64,000 nt of DNA from Aspergillus flavus (lineage: Eukaryota; Ascomycota; Eurotiomycetes; Eurotiales; Aspergillaceae). Positions 11,996-22,900 of the stretch are shown here, one piece after another (position 1 is the stretch's first letter; each line of letters begins with the position of its first letter). The notes under the pieces were generated by a model. The model was given only the letters and a program-made list of their open reading frames with translations. It made no database searches and was not told the DNA's origin. The DNA lies in contig NC_092410.1 in NCBI RefSeq assembly GCF_009017415.1, forward strand, positions 620,001 through 684,000, read 5' to 3'. The translations under genes were made by a program, and so were the position numbers.

Positions 11996-12240
11996 GCCTA
12001 TCACGGCCCCCACAAGGGTCCGGTCTACGGGTTGGGAATCCCCTGGACAGGAGTCAGAACCCTACATGGAATTATTGGATATACCAAACAGCCGGAGGCT
12101 CAAAGTATGTAGTACTTGCAATTTGATATGTATATATAAGTAGAGCAGTCAAGTAGGGTAGAGAGAAGTCATTTAAAGCATCTAACTTTACGATAAGAAA
12201 GCTGCGGTATAAGGTCGATAACCCACCGGGATTAGAGCAA
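11996..12240 (+). repeat. Possible solo-LTR-like remnant
   Basis: The stretch opens with TATCACGGCCCCCAC, close to the TGTCACGGCCCC-type start of some fungal Ty3/gypsy LTRs, then has GACAGGAGTCAGAACCC and a TATA-like element (GTATATATAAGTAGAG, near 12126) followed by a purine-rich leader. It lies about 260 bp from a tRNA gene, a common LTR-element target zone. The right end, target duplication and internal genes are not seen, so this is only a resemblance. Confidence 0.2.
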
Positions 12241-12488
12241 GGTATCTAGTCTTTTCTGCCGCTGTAAATCTTAATTAGGAAGGCGGGGTCGGTGAGCGGC
12301 ACATGGAAAATTCTCAAGTACCCTAAGAGACAAACGGCCGACGAGTCCAAGAAATACTTGAGAGTCTAAAGGGAGAGGTTAGGGCCCAGATTATGAGAAA
12401 TTCAAAGTAAATTCTATACTATCCTGCGCGGCCTTTCGGGGAAAAGCATTTTAACACAAATTACCCGCCAAAAACTCACTCAAAATGC

Positions 12489-12493
12489 AAAAA
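12489..12493 (-). terminator. RNA polymerase III terminator of tRNA-Thr
   Basis: A run of five T on the minus strand starts five bases after the tRNA discriminator base, the expected place for a Pol III stop. Confidence 0.6.
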
Positions 12494-12497
12494 GTAG

Positions 12498-12612
12498 TGC
12501 CCCCACGCGGGTTTGAACCGCGGACCTCATCATGACAACTTCAGAGGCTTCTAGACGTCATCTGGATGCCTCAGGCTACGAGTGATGCGCTCTACCACTG
12601 AGCTATAAGGGC
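12498..12612 (-). tRNA. tRNA-Thr (anticodon CGU) with a 43-nt intron
   Basis: The minus strand folds as a full cloverleaf: a seven-pair acceptor stem (GCCCTTA with TGGGGGC, discriminator A), a D arm with GCTC/GAGC, an anticodon stem CATCA/TGATG, a five-base variable loop and a T arm CGCGG-TTCAAAC-CCGCG. The anticodon loop reads CT-CGT-A, giving Thr for ACG codons. A 43-nt intron (12534-12576) interrupts it after position 37, the canonical place for nuclear tRNA introns. Mature length is 72 nt without CCA. The internal A box (TAGCTCAGTGG) and B box (GGTTCAAACCC) serve as Pol III promoter. Confidence 0.93.
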
Positions 12613-13040
12613 TGCTTGTTGATATTAGCTTATTTGAGCTATACATAGCTCAAAAAATTGATATAAAACTCGGGAGGAACTTTGGTGTTGAGTTGCCCAA
12701 ATTGTGAGAAACCAACATTCCCCTAGTCCCAAATAGGTAGGTTACCGTTATTATGTAAGCAGTCAACACGGGCAGGAATCTATAAACCGGCTGGATCAGG
12801 AATGCTGCTTGAATGATCTGTCCAACAAGTCATGACAGATAAAGATTCAAACTTTGCTTCCTTCTGAGAGAGGACTTAGTTACTATCTGCTTGACTCGTC
12901 ATGTAAGCTTCAGGCTCTCTCAACAAGTTCTTTAATTAACATTAAACAATGTCAAGGGCAATAGCTTCACTACTGCACCACATAAAATATATATAATACT
13001 GTATGGGGTTGTGGTTGACAGTCACCCAATGCTATCACCC
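12613..13040. other. Intergenic, no gene seen
   Basis: This AT-rich flank between the tRNA and a tRNA-like relic holds no supported feature. Confidence 0.45.
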
Positions 13041-13044
13041 AACA

Positions 13045-13130
13045 GCTCCTGTTTACCCATCGGTAGAGCATCCACTCCAACGACGACTTCTTCTTATAGA
13101 TCCAACGGTTAGAATCCCCCCAAGAAGGGT
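13045..13130 (+). pseudogene. tRNA-like relic (tRNA-Lys-like)
   Basis: The segment begins GCTCCTG, has an A-box/D-arm-like ATCGGTAGAGCAT, a GACTTCTTCTTAT stretch where an anticodon arm would be, and a B-box-like GGTTAGAATCCCCCC. Spacing resembles an elongator tRNA, but the stems do not pair well and the B box has lost the invariant TTC. I read it as a decayed tRNA copy; chance resemblance is possible. Confidence 0.25.
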
Positions 13131-13159
13131 TTCTAATCTTATGAGGTACAATACTGTGG

Positions 13160-13285
13160 AATTAGAGTGGCCAGGTTCGGTTCTCGGCAGAGTACCCGAG
13201 CGGGTACCCCGCACCCGAAACTCAACCGGTATGGCGGGTTCGGGTCGGGTCTAATACCGAATTCTGCTTCGGTAGTCGCAAACAC
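13160..13285. repeat. GC-rich imperfect inverted repeat
   Basis: A locally GC-rich patch contains several GGGTACCCG/GGGTTCGGGT-type units in both orientations, with left and right arms that read as imperfect inverse copies (for example GCACCCGAAAC against GTTCGGGTCGGGT). It could fold as a hairpin or be a miniature-element relic. It differs strongly in composition from its flanks. Confidence 0.35.
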
Positions 13286-13289
13286 GTGG

Positions 13290-13633
13290 GCGACACTGCC
13301 TGTCACGGACTCACAGCGCGATATCCATCTCTTCAGATCTCCCCGATTCAATACGCGGAACGGTGAGTAGACAATCATCATCTGTAGCTTGATTGGTTAC
13401 AGATGAATCGGATGCTCTGAAAATTGTACTTTAAACACTTCTATATCTTGTGAACGACACAGCAACGTGTGTTCCTATGGTTCTAACTGGTGTTGTTGAT
13501 GTTGAGGCCATCGCTGCCCATACTTGCCACAAGATACAATAGTAATGCTTCTAGCGCATCCACAAGGTCCATCGAACTCGGTCCTTAGAGGCGATCCTTA
13601 TCCCGAAGTTACGGATCCAATGTGGCGATCGGT

Positions 13634-13669
<36 letters not shown>

Positions 13670-14005
13670 AACATCACTAGGAACGCTTAGCTGCTACAAG
13701 CCATTTATCTCTGTGGTGAATTTTCTGGCACCTCTAGCCTCAAATTCCGAGGGACTAAATGATCGATAGGCCTCACTTTCATCGAACCCATACCCGTGCC
13801 GGTCTCATTGCGCAGCGGAGCGAAGCGAAGCAAGCATTATTTGAGTCCAAGCACTGCTTCATTAACATGCGCTTGGCTAGACACTACAGCAATTCGCAAG
13901 TTGTCCGTAAGACCGGTCATAGTAGGCTCCCGATCCTCTCAACAGATTCTGTACTTATTACTCAGCTGGAACAATAAGCCTATATAATGATGCATAATTA
14001 AGAAA
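13290..14005. other. Intergenic, 5' flank of 5S rRNA
   Basis: No coding exon is supported. A TATA-like stretch (CCTATATAATG, near 13979-13989) lies about 25 bases before the 5S rRNA gene and may help Pol III initiation, as described for fungal 5S genes. Confidence 0.4.
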
Positions 14006-14010
14006 CCAGT

Positions 14011-14129
14011 ACATACGACCATAGGGTGTGGAGAACAGGGCTTCCCGTCCGCTCAGCCGTACTTAAGCCACACGCCGGGAGGTTAGTAGTTGGGTGGGTG
14101 ACCACCAGCGAATCCCTCCTGTTGTATGT
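14011..14129 (+). rRNA. 5S rRNA (dispersed copy)
   Basis: The 119-nt segment runs from ACATACGACCATAGGGTG to CTCCTGTTGTATGT; the two ends pair as helix I. The internal control region (AAGCCACACGCCGGGAGG and the GGTGGGTGACC segment) is intact. From memory of filamentous-ascomycete 5S sequences it matches except near GTGGAGAACAGGG, where an A-rich GTGGAAAACAGGG is more usual. Filamentous ascomycetes typically carry 5S genes singly and dispersed, as here. It is transcribed by Pol III and its RNA joins the large ribosomal subunit. Confidence 0.95.
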
Positions 14130-14139
14130 TGTTTTCATC

Positions 14140-14147
14140 TTTTTTTT
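14140..14147 (+). terminator. RNA polymerase III terminator of 5S rRNA
   Basis: A run of eight T begins 11 bases after the mature 5S end, with a shorter run of four T just before it. Confidence 0.6.
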
Positions 14148-14149
14148 GG

Positions 14150-14698
14150 AAGATATTAATTTGGTTTCTCAGATGACATTCCCGTGTGCTGCCAGAATCC
14201 CTTCTCCCACGTACTGGAAGACGCTCTAGATCGCTCGAAATAACATATACAACGCTTCAATAAGCATGTAGAGCAGTTTGCCGGGCGATATATATGATCC
14301 CCTTCCCTACGACCCTTTGATAGACCCTGTCGGATTGCTATTGGATTTATGACACTGTGATAACCTGTCGCACTAGCGAGGATGCCAGCCACCACTGTGT
14401 TGGGCAGCTTGCACTGCAAACATATCTACGTGCTGTTCCGTGTTTGCGAGCTACCACTTTACGTCTTGCCAACGTAAAGTATATTCTAGGTCTAATGGAA
14501 AAGTCAACCAGGCACACGGATAATCAAGCACGAGAAAATTTCTGATCATATGCTCCTACCAGCTACGAAGACATTCTGTGACACATCCACAAATAGCCCT
14601 ATTATTTCACTAGACATGGTTATATAACTTTAAGCACTTTTAGTGTTGGCAGGGATGAAATGATTGACTATCTGCGAGACAAATTGCTATTTCAAGAA
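14150..14698. other. Intergenic, no gene seen
   Basis: This gap separates the 5S rRNA gene from the 3' end of the dioxygenase gene. Short open frames occur on both strands but none has support. Confidence 0.45.
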
Positions 14699-15885
14699 CT
14701 AAGCTGGTACCTCAGGTCCCCAGATAGCTAGGGACTCATCTCCAGCCGGTCCATAACCAATGGGTGTCTGATTGTTCACCAGATCTCCATCTGTATAATG
14801 CTCTATCATGTTTCCTGTTGTATCCCACCAGTAATCAAAGATTTGAGATCCAAGGATATGGCGTCCAACGCCCCACACAGACTTATACTTCTTATCAGTG
14901 AGCCACTGGTGCCCCAGCTTCTGAGTATCAAAGTCATGGACTTCAAACGAGCAGTGATGTACATGACTGCTGGCATTTGTGCTCATAAAAAAACTGTGAT
15001 GGTCCACATAATCATCGCCACGGTCAATATGTGCGAATAATGCAACATTCTTCCTCTGGCCATCCTTCTCCACGTAAAGAAAATCAGTCGGTACAATATT
15101 GAATGTCGTAGTATAGAAGTGGATCAGTTCTTCGAACTTCCCCGTGCATAGCCCAAAGTGGCCCAGCTATTCCAAGGAAATTAGTTTAGTCGATTAACGT
15201 AAAGAGAGGACATACTTTGTGTACAGCCGCTGGACCAGGAGTAAATCGCTGGGACTTCCGGATTCGGGGCTTTTCTTCTTCGTAGTTAATAGTGAGCTTC
15301 TCTGGAATGGCACCCTTTTCTGCGGGCTTTTTCCCGAACATCAAATTCACTGGAAACCCCTCAGGGTCCGTCAGTGTAACAAGAAAGCCACTACCTGGAA
15401 CATCGGAAAGTTCCTGAATATCGCTGGCTGTTGGACTCTGGGAGGCTCTATCACGACATCAATGCAAGTTTCTAGACACAACAAACATCTGATCTTTACA
15501 TTTCAAGGTCGCCGTATGATTCCACGACAAAGGTACCTCCCAGAAACTCTTTCGTGCCCTTTCGCGCATAGTAGACATACTGGTCCTCGCCATACCCGCG
15601 ATACCATACTTCATCTTCAGTTCTTTTGGCAACGGTCATGCCAAAATCTGGAATCATTTAAAGAGTTTTGGTATGAATAGCAAGGCCAATCTGAAGCATA
15701 CCTTGCAGGAAGGTCGTTATCTGGTCTAGATCAGGGTGTTGATAACGCATATGTGTGAGCTTCACTAAACGAATCTGACTGTCCTTGTTGATCCCGCATC
15801 GTCGTTGCCAGTCAGTGACATTCTCCTGCTCATCTCCAATGGCGATGAGATCCGGTATTGAAGCGCCGTGATTCGCGAGTGCCAT
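14699..15885 (-). CDS. Extradiol ring-cleavage dioxygenase (VOC fold, catechol-2,3-dioxygenase-like)
   Basis: Exons 15885-15702, 15647-15500, 15447-15216 and 15166-14699 encode 343 aa. Two glyoxalase/VOC domains are seen: an N-terminal one (about residues 30-155, from LVKLTHMRYQHPDLDQ through TDPEGFPVNLMFG) and a C-terminal catalytic one. The latter carries the expected metal ligands: His in HKLGHFGLCTG, His in SSHVHHCSFEV and Glu in TGNMIEHYTDG. The family cleaves a catechol ring next to its hydroxyls using Fe(II), in the cytosol. The ATG at 15885 is chosen over one 42 bases upstream, but either is possible. It is followed upstream by a zinc alcohol dehydrogenase on the same strand, a plausible aromatic-catabolism neighbour. 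The exact substrate is not known. Confidence 0.87.
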
Positions 15886-17191
15886 AATGAATGAATCTCT
15901 AAAGATAGATTTCCGTCGTGTGTTCAATCTCTATGGTAATATCGACTTCTTTCATATGTCTACTCTCCCTAGGCTCCCCCCGTTCCCCGTTCCCCACGTC
16001 CCGCAGCCCTACGTCCTGTCGTCCCGCAAAGGATATTGCTTTCCGTATATCCGCGGCCTGAGATTGCTATGGGATCTTGAGCGTGCATGCTCTCGGATTT
16101 AGCATCATGAGTTCATGATTGACATATCAGATCTTAGCCAGAAGTAACTAGATCGAACTACCTAACAGATGACGGTTTTGTACGAGTCTAGGAAGGGAAC
16201 AGACCCTAGGGATTCGGTAGAAAGCTACTTAATTGACACAGCTCCATTTACCTGTCGGTCTATTGGATGCTTTGAAAGTATCTTTCTTACCATGTGTTGC
16301 AAACTGAAGCTAGTTAAACTTCCAGATTGAGCCATTGTGTTGGATCTTGGGAAGTGATCGATCGGCGAGAGAGAGTGTGTTCGTTCAGGGGAGTCTAGGA
16401 TTAAGATTGATGTTAATGGAGAGGATGACACGGCGCTCAGGCTTTATAGAGTGAGGCTGGATTTGCCCCTCATTTTAGCTGCATGAAGAGGGGTTGGTGG
16501 AGCGCCTAATATAAATGCGCATATACTCCGTCCATATACACAGGGTAATGTCCGCCTGCCCTGTCTACCGCCGCTTTAATGAGGGCGGTTACCGTCTGGC
16601 TCTCCGAGTAATGCTAGCATTGACGTTGTAAAAGCAAGACCGCTTGATTACACCACGGGATAATCTCAAAACTTCAGGTATCATTATTTTACGACACTAA
16701 ATCCGGGGATCAGAGTGCGTATGTTGGTCGATCTACCGCGGAAGGAGACCTAGGCAGAACCATGTTGCACGCATTGAAGTTGGGCATAATATAAATTGCT
16801 ACTCATGAACGATTCTGAATGTGCAGCTGGTAGTTCCAAAGTCCGTCTTGGGGAGTTTGCTATGCTCCAGGGCATCTACAATGAAACGGTAATTTCTGAT
16901 GAGGTTGAGACCCTTACTAATTGAATTAGTTAGGTGTAAGTCTAGTACATAGTTGTGCAATTTATACTATCGTGGTCCTCTGGCCTTTTCCCGGAACCTC
17001 ACCCTATTTCCTGCTGTACTACCCCCAACAATGCGTCGGTCAAATTCCCGGAGTGTGTTGTGAAGGTGAGGTTCTGCGGCGATGTAGACGGCGCCTGATA
17101 ATGGAAACATACAGAAATATCAAATAGGGGGCAATCAGACCCCCGGATCTGGAGAGTACCCTTCATCCGGCAGGTACGAGGGTATATTCTT
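15886..17191. other. Intergenic, promoter side of the dioxygenase gene
   Basis: A minus-strand open stretch at 16225-16431 has splice-like signals but cannot be joined to the dioxygenase frame, so I leave it unassigned. A TATA-like ATATAAAT lies near 16510. No other feature is supported. Confidence 0.4.
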
Positions 17192-18446
17192 CTAGGAGAA
17201 CCTGATCATGACTTTCGTCTCTAAATGATCAGAAAACCGTTGATAAGCCTTTGGCGCCTCTTCGATATCAATAATGCTGGAGAAGACGAAGCCCGGTTTA
17301 GCTCTGCCACTTTTCACCAGTTCCAGCAGTGGCTCAACATATAATTTGCTGTCCACTGCTCCACCACGAATCGTCATGTTCTTTTCCCAGAAGAGCGTAA
17401 TGGGAAACGTGGTCGATGGTGAAATGGTGCTTCCTCGTTGAACTCCTTGGGAACTCGGTTGAGCAAAGTGTACCCCAATAACCGCTAAGCCACCACCCAC
17501 ACTGGTGCACTTGATTGCCTGTGTGGTAACAAAGGACTGATCGGGCTTTAAGTTCTCGTTGACGCATTCCTCCCCAACACAGTCTACGGTGCGCTGGACG
17601 CCACCTGATTCCCGGGCCAGAATCTGCGCCGACGGTTCGCCCTTCGTGAAGTTGATCGGAATGGCTCCAATAGAAGCTGCGAGTTCCAGTCGATCTTCAA
17701 CAGAGTCGATGGAATACACTCGAGAGGCTCCACGGAGAATTGCCGAATAAGCCGCTAGTAGTCCTACTGGGCCTGCCCCAAAAATAGCGATCGTATCTCC
17801 AGCCTCGAAGCCCGACCAAGTGACTCCCGCCCAGGCAGTAGGAAAGATGTCTGAAAGAAGAACTAGATCTTCATCCTTGATGCCATCGAATTCCTTACCG
17901 AGAACAATCAAGGACTTGTCCGCGAGTGGGACGCGCACAAATTCGGCTATTGAAAATGGCGTTTGTCAGTTAGAAAGATGTATTTTTTTCAATAATGACT
18001 CATGTTTCGTTTCTCAAGAGATAATAAAGGATGATTCTGCAGTGCTCAACCATACCTTGGCAACCTCCCAAATCACCAAATTGATGGCCTTCTCCATACA
18101 ATGCAATTGCAGGGTTAATCGTTGGTTCTAGATCCAGCCCGACGTCATCAGGGAAGTCAGGTATAATGACGCGATCCCCAATCTTCACGGATGCAACATC
18201 TGCTCCAACTTCCTTGACGATACCCATGGCCTCATGCCCAATAGAATAAGGCACCTGGTCGCTACCAAAGACGCCGTGGTAGTTGTGCAGGTCAGAGCCG
18301 CAGATAGCTGCTGAAGTGACCTGAACCACGGCATCCGTTCGCCTGACGACCTTTGCCTTCGGGATATCACGGACATAAACCTCGAACGGCTGGCCATCAA
18401 AAACGACCGACCGCATGGTTCTGTTCTTGCTATGTGTCTCTGCCAT
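17192..18446 (-). CDS. Zinc-type medium-chain alcohol dehydrogenase
   Basis: Exons 18446-18056 and 17946-17192 encode 381 aa. The catalytic GroES-like half contains AAICGSDLHNYHG (Cys zinc ligand) and YSIGHEAMGIVKEVG (His-Glu), and the Rossmann half contains AIFGAGPVGLLAAYSA for NAD(P) binding. The four closely spaced cysteines of the structural-zinc lobe are absent; that stretch reads ALYGEGHQFGDLGGCQ instead, as in the threonine/formaldehyde-dehydrogenase-like branch. It oxidises an alcohol or reduces an aldehyde of unknown identity. Of two in-frame ATGs, the second (18446) gives the more usual MAETHSKN-type leader. It sits about 1.3 kb upstream of the same-strand extradiol dioxygenase; co-function is possible, not shown. 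Confidence 0.88.
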
Positions 18447-20740
18447 AATGTATAATGATATATAATGCAATTGAAGCTTGGTGAATGTGGGACTATTCCT
18501 TGGGTGATTCCAATAAAGTATTTCTTGTTAGATTCATTCTTGTTCGAATCAACCGGTCATTATATAGCAATTGCTGATGGTCAATACGGCGACCCCGTGT
18601 CGTAACGCACAAGACCCATGGCATACATTTAACCTGACATCATCTTTTAGGAGCTTTATGTCTTATACCAGGCCAGCCTCGGCCATCTTCAGTTTGGCTA
18701 CGCCCAGGGAGGGCCACAATCCCAGCCGGAAACGGCTGAGATGCCTAAAGCATAGGCTACGTCTGACGTAAAATAAGAAAGCCGTAGCGGGGTTCTGTAT
18801 ATACCAGGCTCTTAGAAACAGTCTCTTCGGAGATCTCCGTCACCACCTGATTAGGTGCCCATGAACCAATTTGGTACTCACAAGAAGGAGCTGGAGGCCT
18901 TAGTCTTACGTGAGGTCCGAACTCTGGTTAGAACGTACTGAGACACAATAGGGCTGCGGATATCCCGGGTGGTCAAAGCCTAAATACTGAAATTTAATGG
19001 ATGTCAACTCCGCAATAGGTAGGAGCCTAATGGTTGGCCTGTGGAACCATGGGTGGTTTAACAGCTAGATTCTTTTATGTAATTGAATATTTGATATTTC
19101 TGGCGAAAGATAATTGTGAATGTAGCAACCCGAAATGATGGGGAACCTGTACTACACTCTAGACATTATCCAGTATATATGCACAGTCATAGATCGATCT
19201 GATCAGCATTGCTATTGCCAGAACTTGCTGTTATCCAGATGCCCATGCATGGAGTTACATTGAGCAAAGGCCTACTGAGTTGTTGTAATATGCTGGAGAT
19301 AATATCATTGGGAATGGTCAGGTTGTAACAATATGTCTTAAAGGCCTATCTTGCATAGTGGTAATTTACGTTACGTTTGCCACCGGGGACTTAGGGATGG
19401 ATACTAATCAACAAATACATGCGTGCTTCGGGGGATGCTACTAGCGCTCTTTTTTCATTGTTGCTCTTAGTCATTCCTTGATGGGCTGCTGAGTATACAT
19501 AAAGGAATGAACTAGATGTAGCGTAGTAATAGCTGGTGAAGTAAGTAGCTTTATGGTTCATATTCAACGATCTTCCTTGCTTAGCACTGAATTACCATTC
19601 AACTCCTCATACCTGTTCCGACCGCTGTATGAGGTGATCATCCCTGAAACGCCCTCTGATGCCAAGATCTAATATCTTTCTCGCCTGCCGTTATGAGAGA
19701 GTATCAGCGATTGCGGCAGCTTGTAGGCAAAGGAATCAGTTATTCAAAAGAGATTGGAGGGAAATTAATATACATACACGTTAGACGTAGTGATAATAGA
19801 TATCAACTTGACTATATACAGTCTTTTTAAATAATACTTAGAGTAGCTGTAGTAGAAGTCTAGATTTGATAACCGCCTCTAGTATATCAGGAGAAGCTTA
19901 TAGATGCTGTTTAATATCTTTACTATCTAAAATTCTACCAGTGATATTGTATCTTTTAATATATAGGATCCCGGTGATTAATAGAACTCCTGAAGTGGAT
20001 AGAGCTTTATGTATCTACTTATGGATAAATAGCTACTTAGTTATGAATATTGGATTCGTGAAGCTATATTGTTTTCTGTTATAGTCCTAGTACTAGAGGT
20101 CGTATAGCCGATAGATTCGCAGGATCTGTCTTGATTATAGAATTCCAGTCTAGTAATGTATATATATTGGTTACTGTCTTTATATAGAATAGATAGCGCG
20201 ATCTTTGTGAGCTTGGGGAGTATTTTTGTAGTTTTAATCTTTGTCTCAGCTTGGCTGCTACTGCTTGCTGTAGTAGCCGTTTCCTGGTGTGAAGTGTACA
20301 AGCACTCCTACTACTAGTGGTATTACTGTAGCATTCATTATTCTTCCTTTACAAGTGCCGCTGGTTTACGACGGCCTCTCGTGAAACATACGGATCGCGC
20401 ACGAATTGATCCGGGCACATCAGCTAACACTCCGGGACACACACCAGATAAATGCTCACCCATCGTGCTCCCGGAGTCCTTCTGGGAAAGCTGTTTATTC
20501 TGTACCTATACCTAAGACCGGAATAGTCTGTCTACTCTTAATTGAAGCAATCTTCAAATGAACAACCCCCTCTCTACATAAATACTTGGGTTGATATCGG
20601 ACAAGAAACTCATTGACCGGATTACTTATGGAACATGGAAATTATGGCACTGCACTACAGTACCTGTTGGATTATAAGCCATTACATCCTATACAACTCT
20701 AGTATATCTATATATTGTAGTCGGACTAGGCGTGCCCATA
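18447..20740. other. Gene-free, increasingly AT-rich block
   Basis: From about 19.0 kb, and strongly from 19.75 kb, the sequence becomes AT-rich with frequent TA steps and stops in every frame, which looks like RIP-type decay. No exon is supported. A short, more GC-balanced island at 20340-20500 stands out but encodes nothing I recognise. Confidence 0.45.
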
Positions 20741-20749
20741 TTCATTAGG

Positions 20750-21740
20750 ATTCAGTGGCTATGACCTTGAACCTCTCTAGTATTTCGTTTAACTCTCTTC
20801 TCTTCTACTTCCTGCCACCTGGCCCGCATTTTTATATATAGCTATTAAGGTGTTTGCCCCGCAGTATTTGGTTGACCTATCAAATTAACCTTACCAGCTT
20901 CCTATAGAGCCACCGTGATCTTGTTCTGCGCTGCTATCTTTTGTACCAGTGTTATATTCTTTCTATAGAAGTACGGACGTTTCATAAGTTTATAAAGACG
21001 CGTATTTCCTTCTAAATCTTAAGTAGTTGCGTCCGCTTCAAGCTTAAGAAGATACTTGACTGCCTGGGTTTATCGTAAACTTATTAATTTTATATGGAGA
21101 GCGGTGGTACTGGATCTATTAGTCTGGTAATTATCGAGACTATATATAATTAATAGATCTATAACAGCCGTGTTAATAGAATTATAGTCTAGAGATTATC
21201 GAGTCAACTAATATAAATGTAGGTAGAGCATTGTATCTCCCTCGGAGGCTGGAATAACCTCAAAGGCATCCAGATCGATACTAACAAAAGCAAAGCAGAG
21301 ATGCGAATAGACACCATGTGGGATAGCCTGAGAGATCATGCCACCGCAGGGGCGGTTAGCAGCAGCCGAGTTATAGTAACCGATAACGCGGGTAATTTAC
21401 TGAGAGCTAGCATCGCACGAAGGTCTGGAGACTGTTTTATTCCCACAGAACTCCTCAGTGATTCCGCAAAAACCGAATTTTGCTACAGCAGACGTTTAAC
21501 GGACATGTGGTGGCATTGATATATTCGTTATTCCAGTCTCTAGGGTTGCACTCGGCCTTCGCATCACAGTTATTAATACATTTATCTTCAGCACAGTAAT
21601 CCGGTCCAAGACCACAGACATTGTTTTCCCCACAGCAATCTATCTCACAGGGTACATCAGCACTGCAGCATATATCTGCAATCACCGAGGAAAAGAAACC
21701 CAGGCCCGTGAGAAGAACCAAGATAACGGATGACAACATG
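20750..21740 (-). pseudogene. Chimeric relic: GH18 chitinase N-terminus joined to ankyrin-repeat coding sequence
   Basis: Reading leftward, an intact-looking start at 21739 gives a hydrophobic signal peptide (VILVLLTGLGFFSSVIA) and a Cys-rich chitin-binding-like domain of the type found in killer-toxin-like class V chitinases. Near 21480 one extra base shifts the frame. In the shifted frame the GH18 start (RVIGYYNSAAANRPCGG, then GVYSHLCFAF) follows after an in-frame stop. The same frame then runs without a break into ankyrin-like sequence (STTALHI, QAVKYLLKLEADATT, VNLIGQPNTAGQTP) broken by at least seven stops. Most stops sit where Gln (CAA/CAG) would be expected, as C-to-T mutation predicts. 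The gene is dead; whether the chitinase-ankyrin join predates the decay cannot be told. Confidence 0.72.
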
Positions 21741-21888
21741 CGCCCTGGCAGTGGAGCTGTTAGTCTAGAAACCCAATAGATGTCTTCATCACTCACTGGT
21801 TTTAAGCCTGGCAGGCTGCTTCAACTGCAAGGTTTTCTTTGTAAAAATCAGAAGATAAGGGGACAGACAGCTAAGAAGAAATAAGAAA

Positions 21889-21935
21889 GAAAGAAAGAAA
21901 TAAAGAAAGAAAGGAAAGAAGGAAGGAAGACACTT
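21889..21935. repeat. GAAA/GGAA microsatellite
   Basis: A purine-only simple repeat of GAAA units grading into GGAA units, just upstream of the chitinase-like relic. Confidence 0.8.
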
Positions 21936-21939
21936 GCAT

Positions 21940-22348
21940 AGATACCCGGCCCTAATCTACAACCATATCAGGAGGTATCTCCAGAATATTTATCCTTGCC
22001 TTGTTAGTAGTGCAAAGACTTTTCGCTGCAGCATTTGATGGAAACTTTGATACTAGCCTTATATTCCATAGCGTGTATAATTGTATAATATGCGCTTGCA
22101 CTATACCTATCATTAGCTCAATTGACCCCATCTCTGGTAGATCAATGTAATTTCCTGCTCTATAGCGTACTCCAGAAGGTTATGATATTTTCTTACTCCA
22201 CCTTAAAAGCCATTAAAACTAGCAAATTGCCTTAACCAGGGTACAGACTCAACTAGGGAAGTCAGTGAATTTACTAGTAGATATATACAGTTTAGTTCGT
22301 ATGAGCTACTACTTAATATCTTGCTAACTTTAAAGAAAAGTTAATCAG
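21940..22348. other. AT-rich intergenic sequence
   Basis: No feature is seen. It probably includes decayed sequence upstream of the acyl-CoA-synthetase-like fragment. Confidence 0.4.
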
Positions 22349-22379
22349 TTAACGGCTAGATGAACTGCCGACTTCTGAT

Positions 22380-22900
22380 TGAACTCGTTTCTTAGCCTTG
22401 TCCATAGCCGTCTTGGTATTGGTATCAAGCAGGGCTATGGTTTGAGTGAAGCTAGCCCGGTCACACACGCACAGCCTTGGCCTGAATGGCATGAGAGTAT
22501 TGGCTCTGTTGGGAAACTTCTCCCTAAGATGGAGGCAAAATATATGACAACACCTGACGATGGTTCGGACCCACGCGAGGTTCAAACCGGAGAAGTTGGC
22601 GAGCTATATCTCCGTGGGCCCAACATCTTTCTTGGTTATCATAAGAATCCATCGGCGACAGCAGACTCGATCTCCAAAGATGGCTGGTTCCGCACTGGTG
22701 ATGTTGGATATCAGGATTTCAAGGGCAACTTCTTCATTACTGACCGAGTGAAGGAACTGATTGAGTATAAAGGTTTCCAGGTGGCTCCTGCTGAGCTAAG
22801 AGGAATTCTTGTGGGCCATGCTGCTGTTAATGATGTTGCTGTCATTCAATTGACGAGTAAGATGGATGTCCGAAAAGTTGTTATTCTTACTGGTCCATGA
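22380..22900 (+). pseudogene. 4-coumarate-CoA-ligase-like (ANL family) fragment
   Basis: The frame matches the middle-to-late part of fungal 4CL-like acyl-CoA synthetases: GIGIKQGYGLSEASPVTH (motif YGxSE), GEVGELYLRGPNIFLGYHKN, GWFRTGDVGY and ITDRVKELIEYKG. About 350 N-terminal residues, including the ATP-binding P-loop, are missing, and the C-terminus departs after DVAVIQL so that the catalytic lysine motif is lost. It lacks a believable start codon. The adenylating enzyme would have activated an aryl or acyl acid; this copy cannot. The adjacent fragment of an unrelated gene suggests rearrangement or deletion. Confidence 0.78.

Noticed and set aside
16225..16431. Minus-strand frame reading TMAQSGSLTSFSLQHMVRK upstream of the dioxygenase
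   Set aside because: A donor-like site follows, but no exon phase joins it to the dioxygenase, whose own start is adequate.
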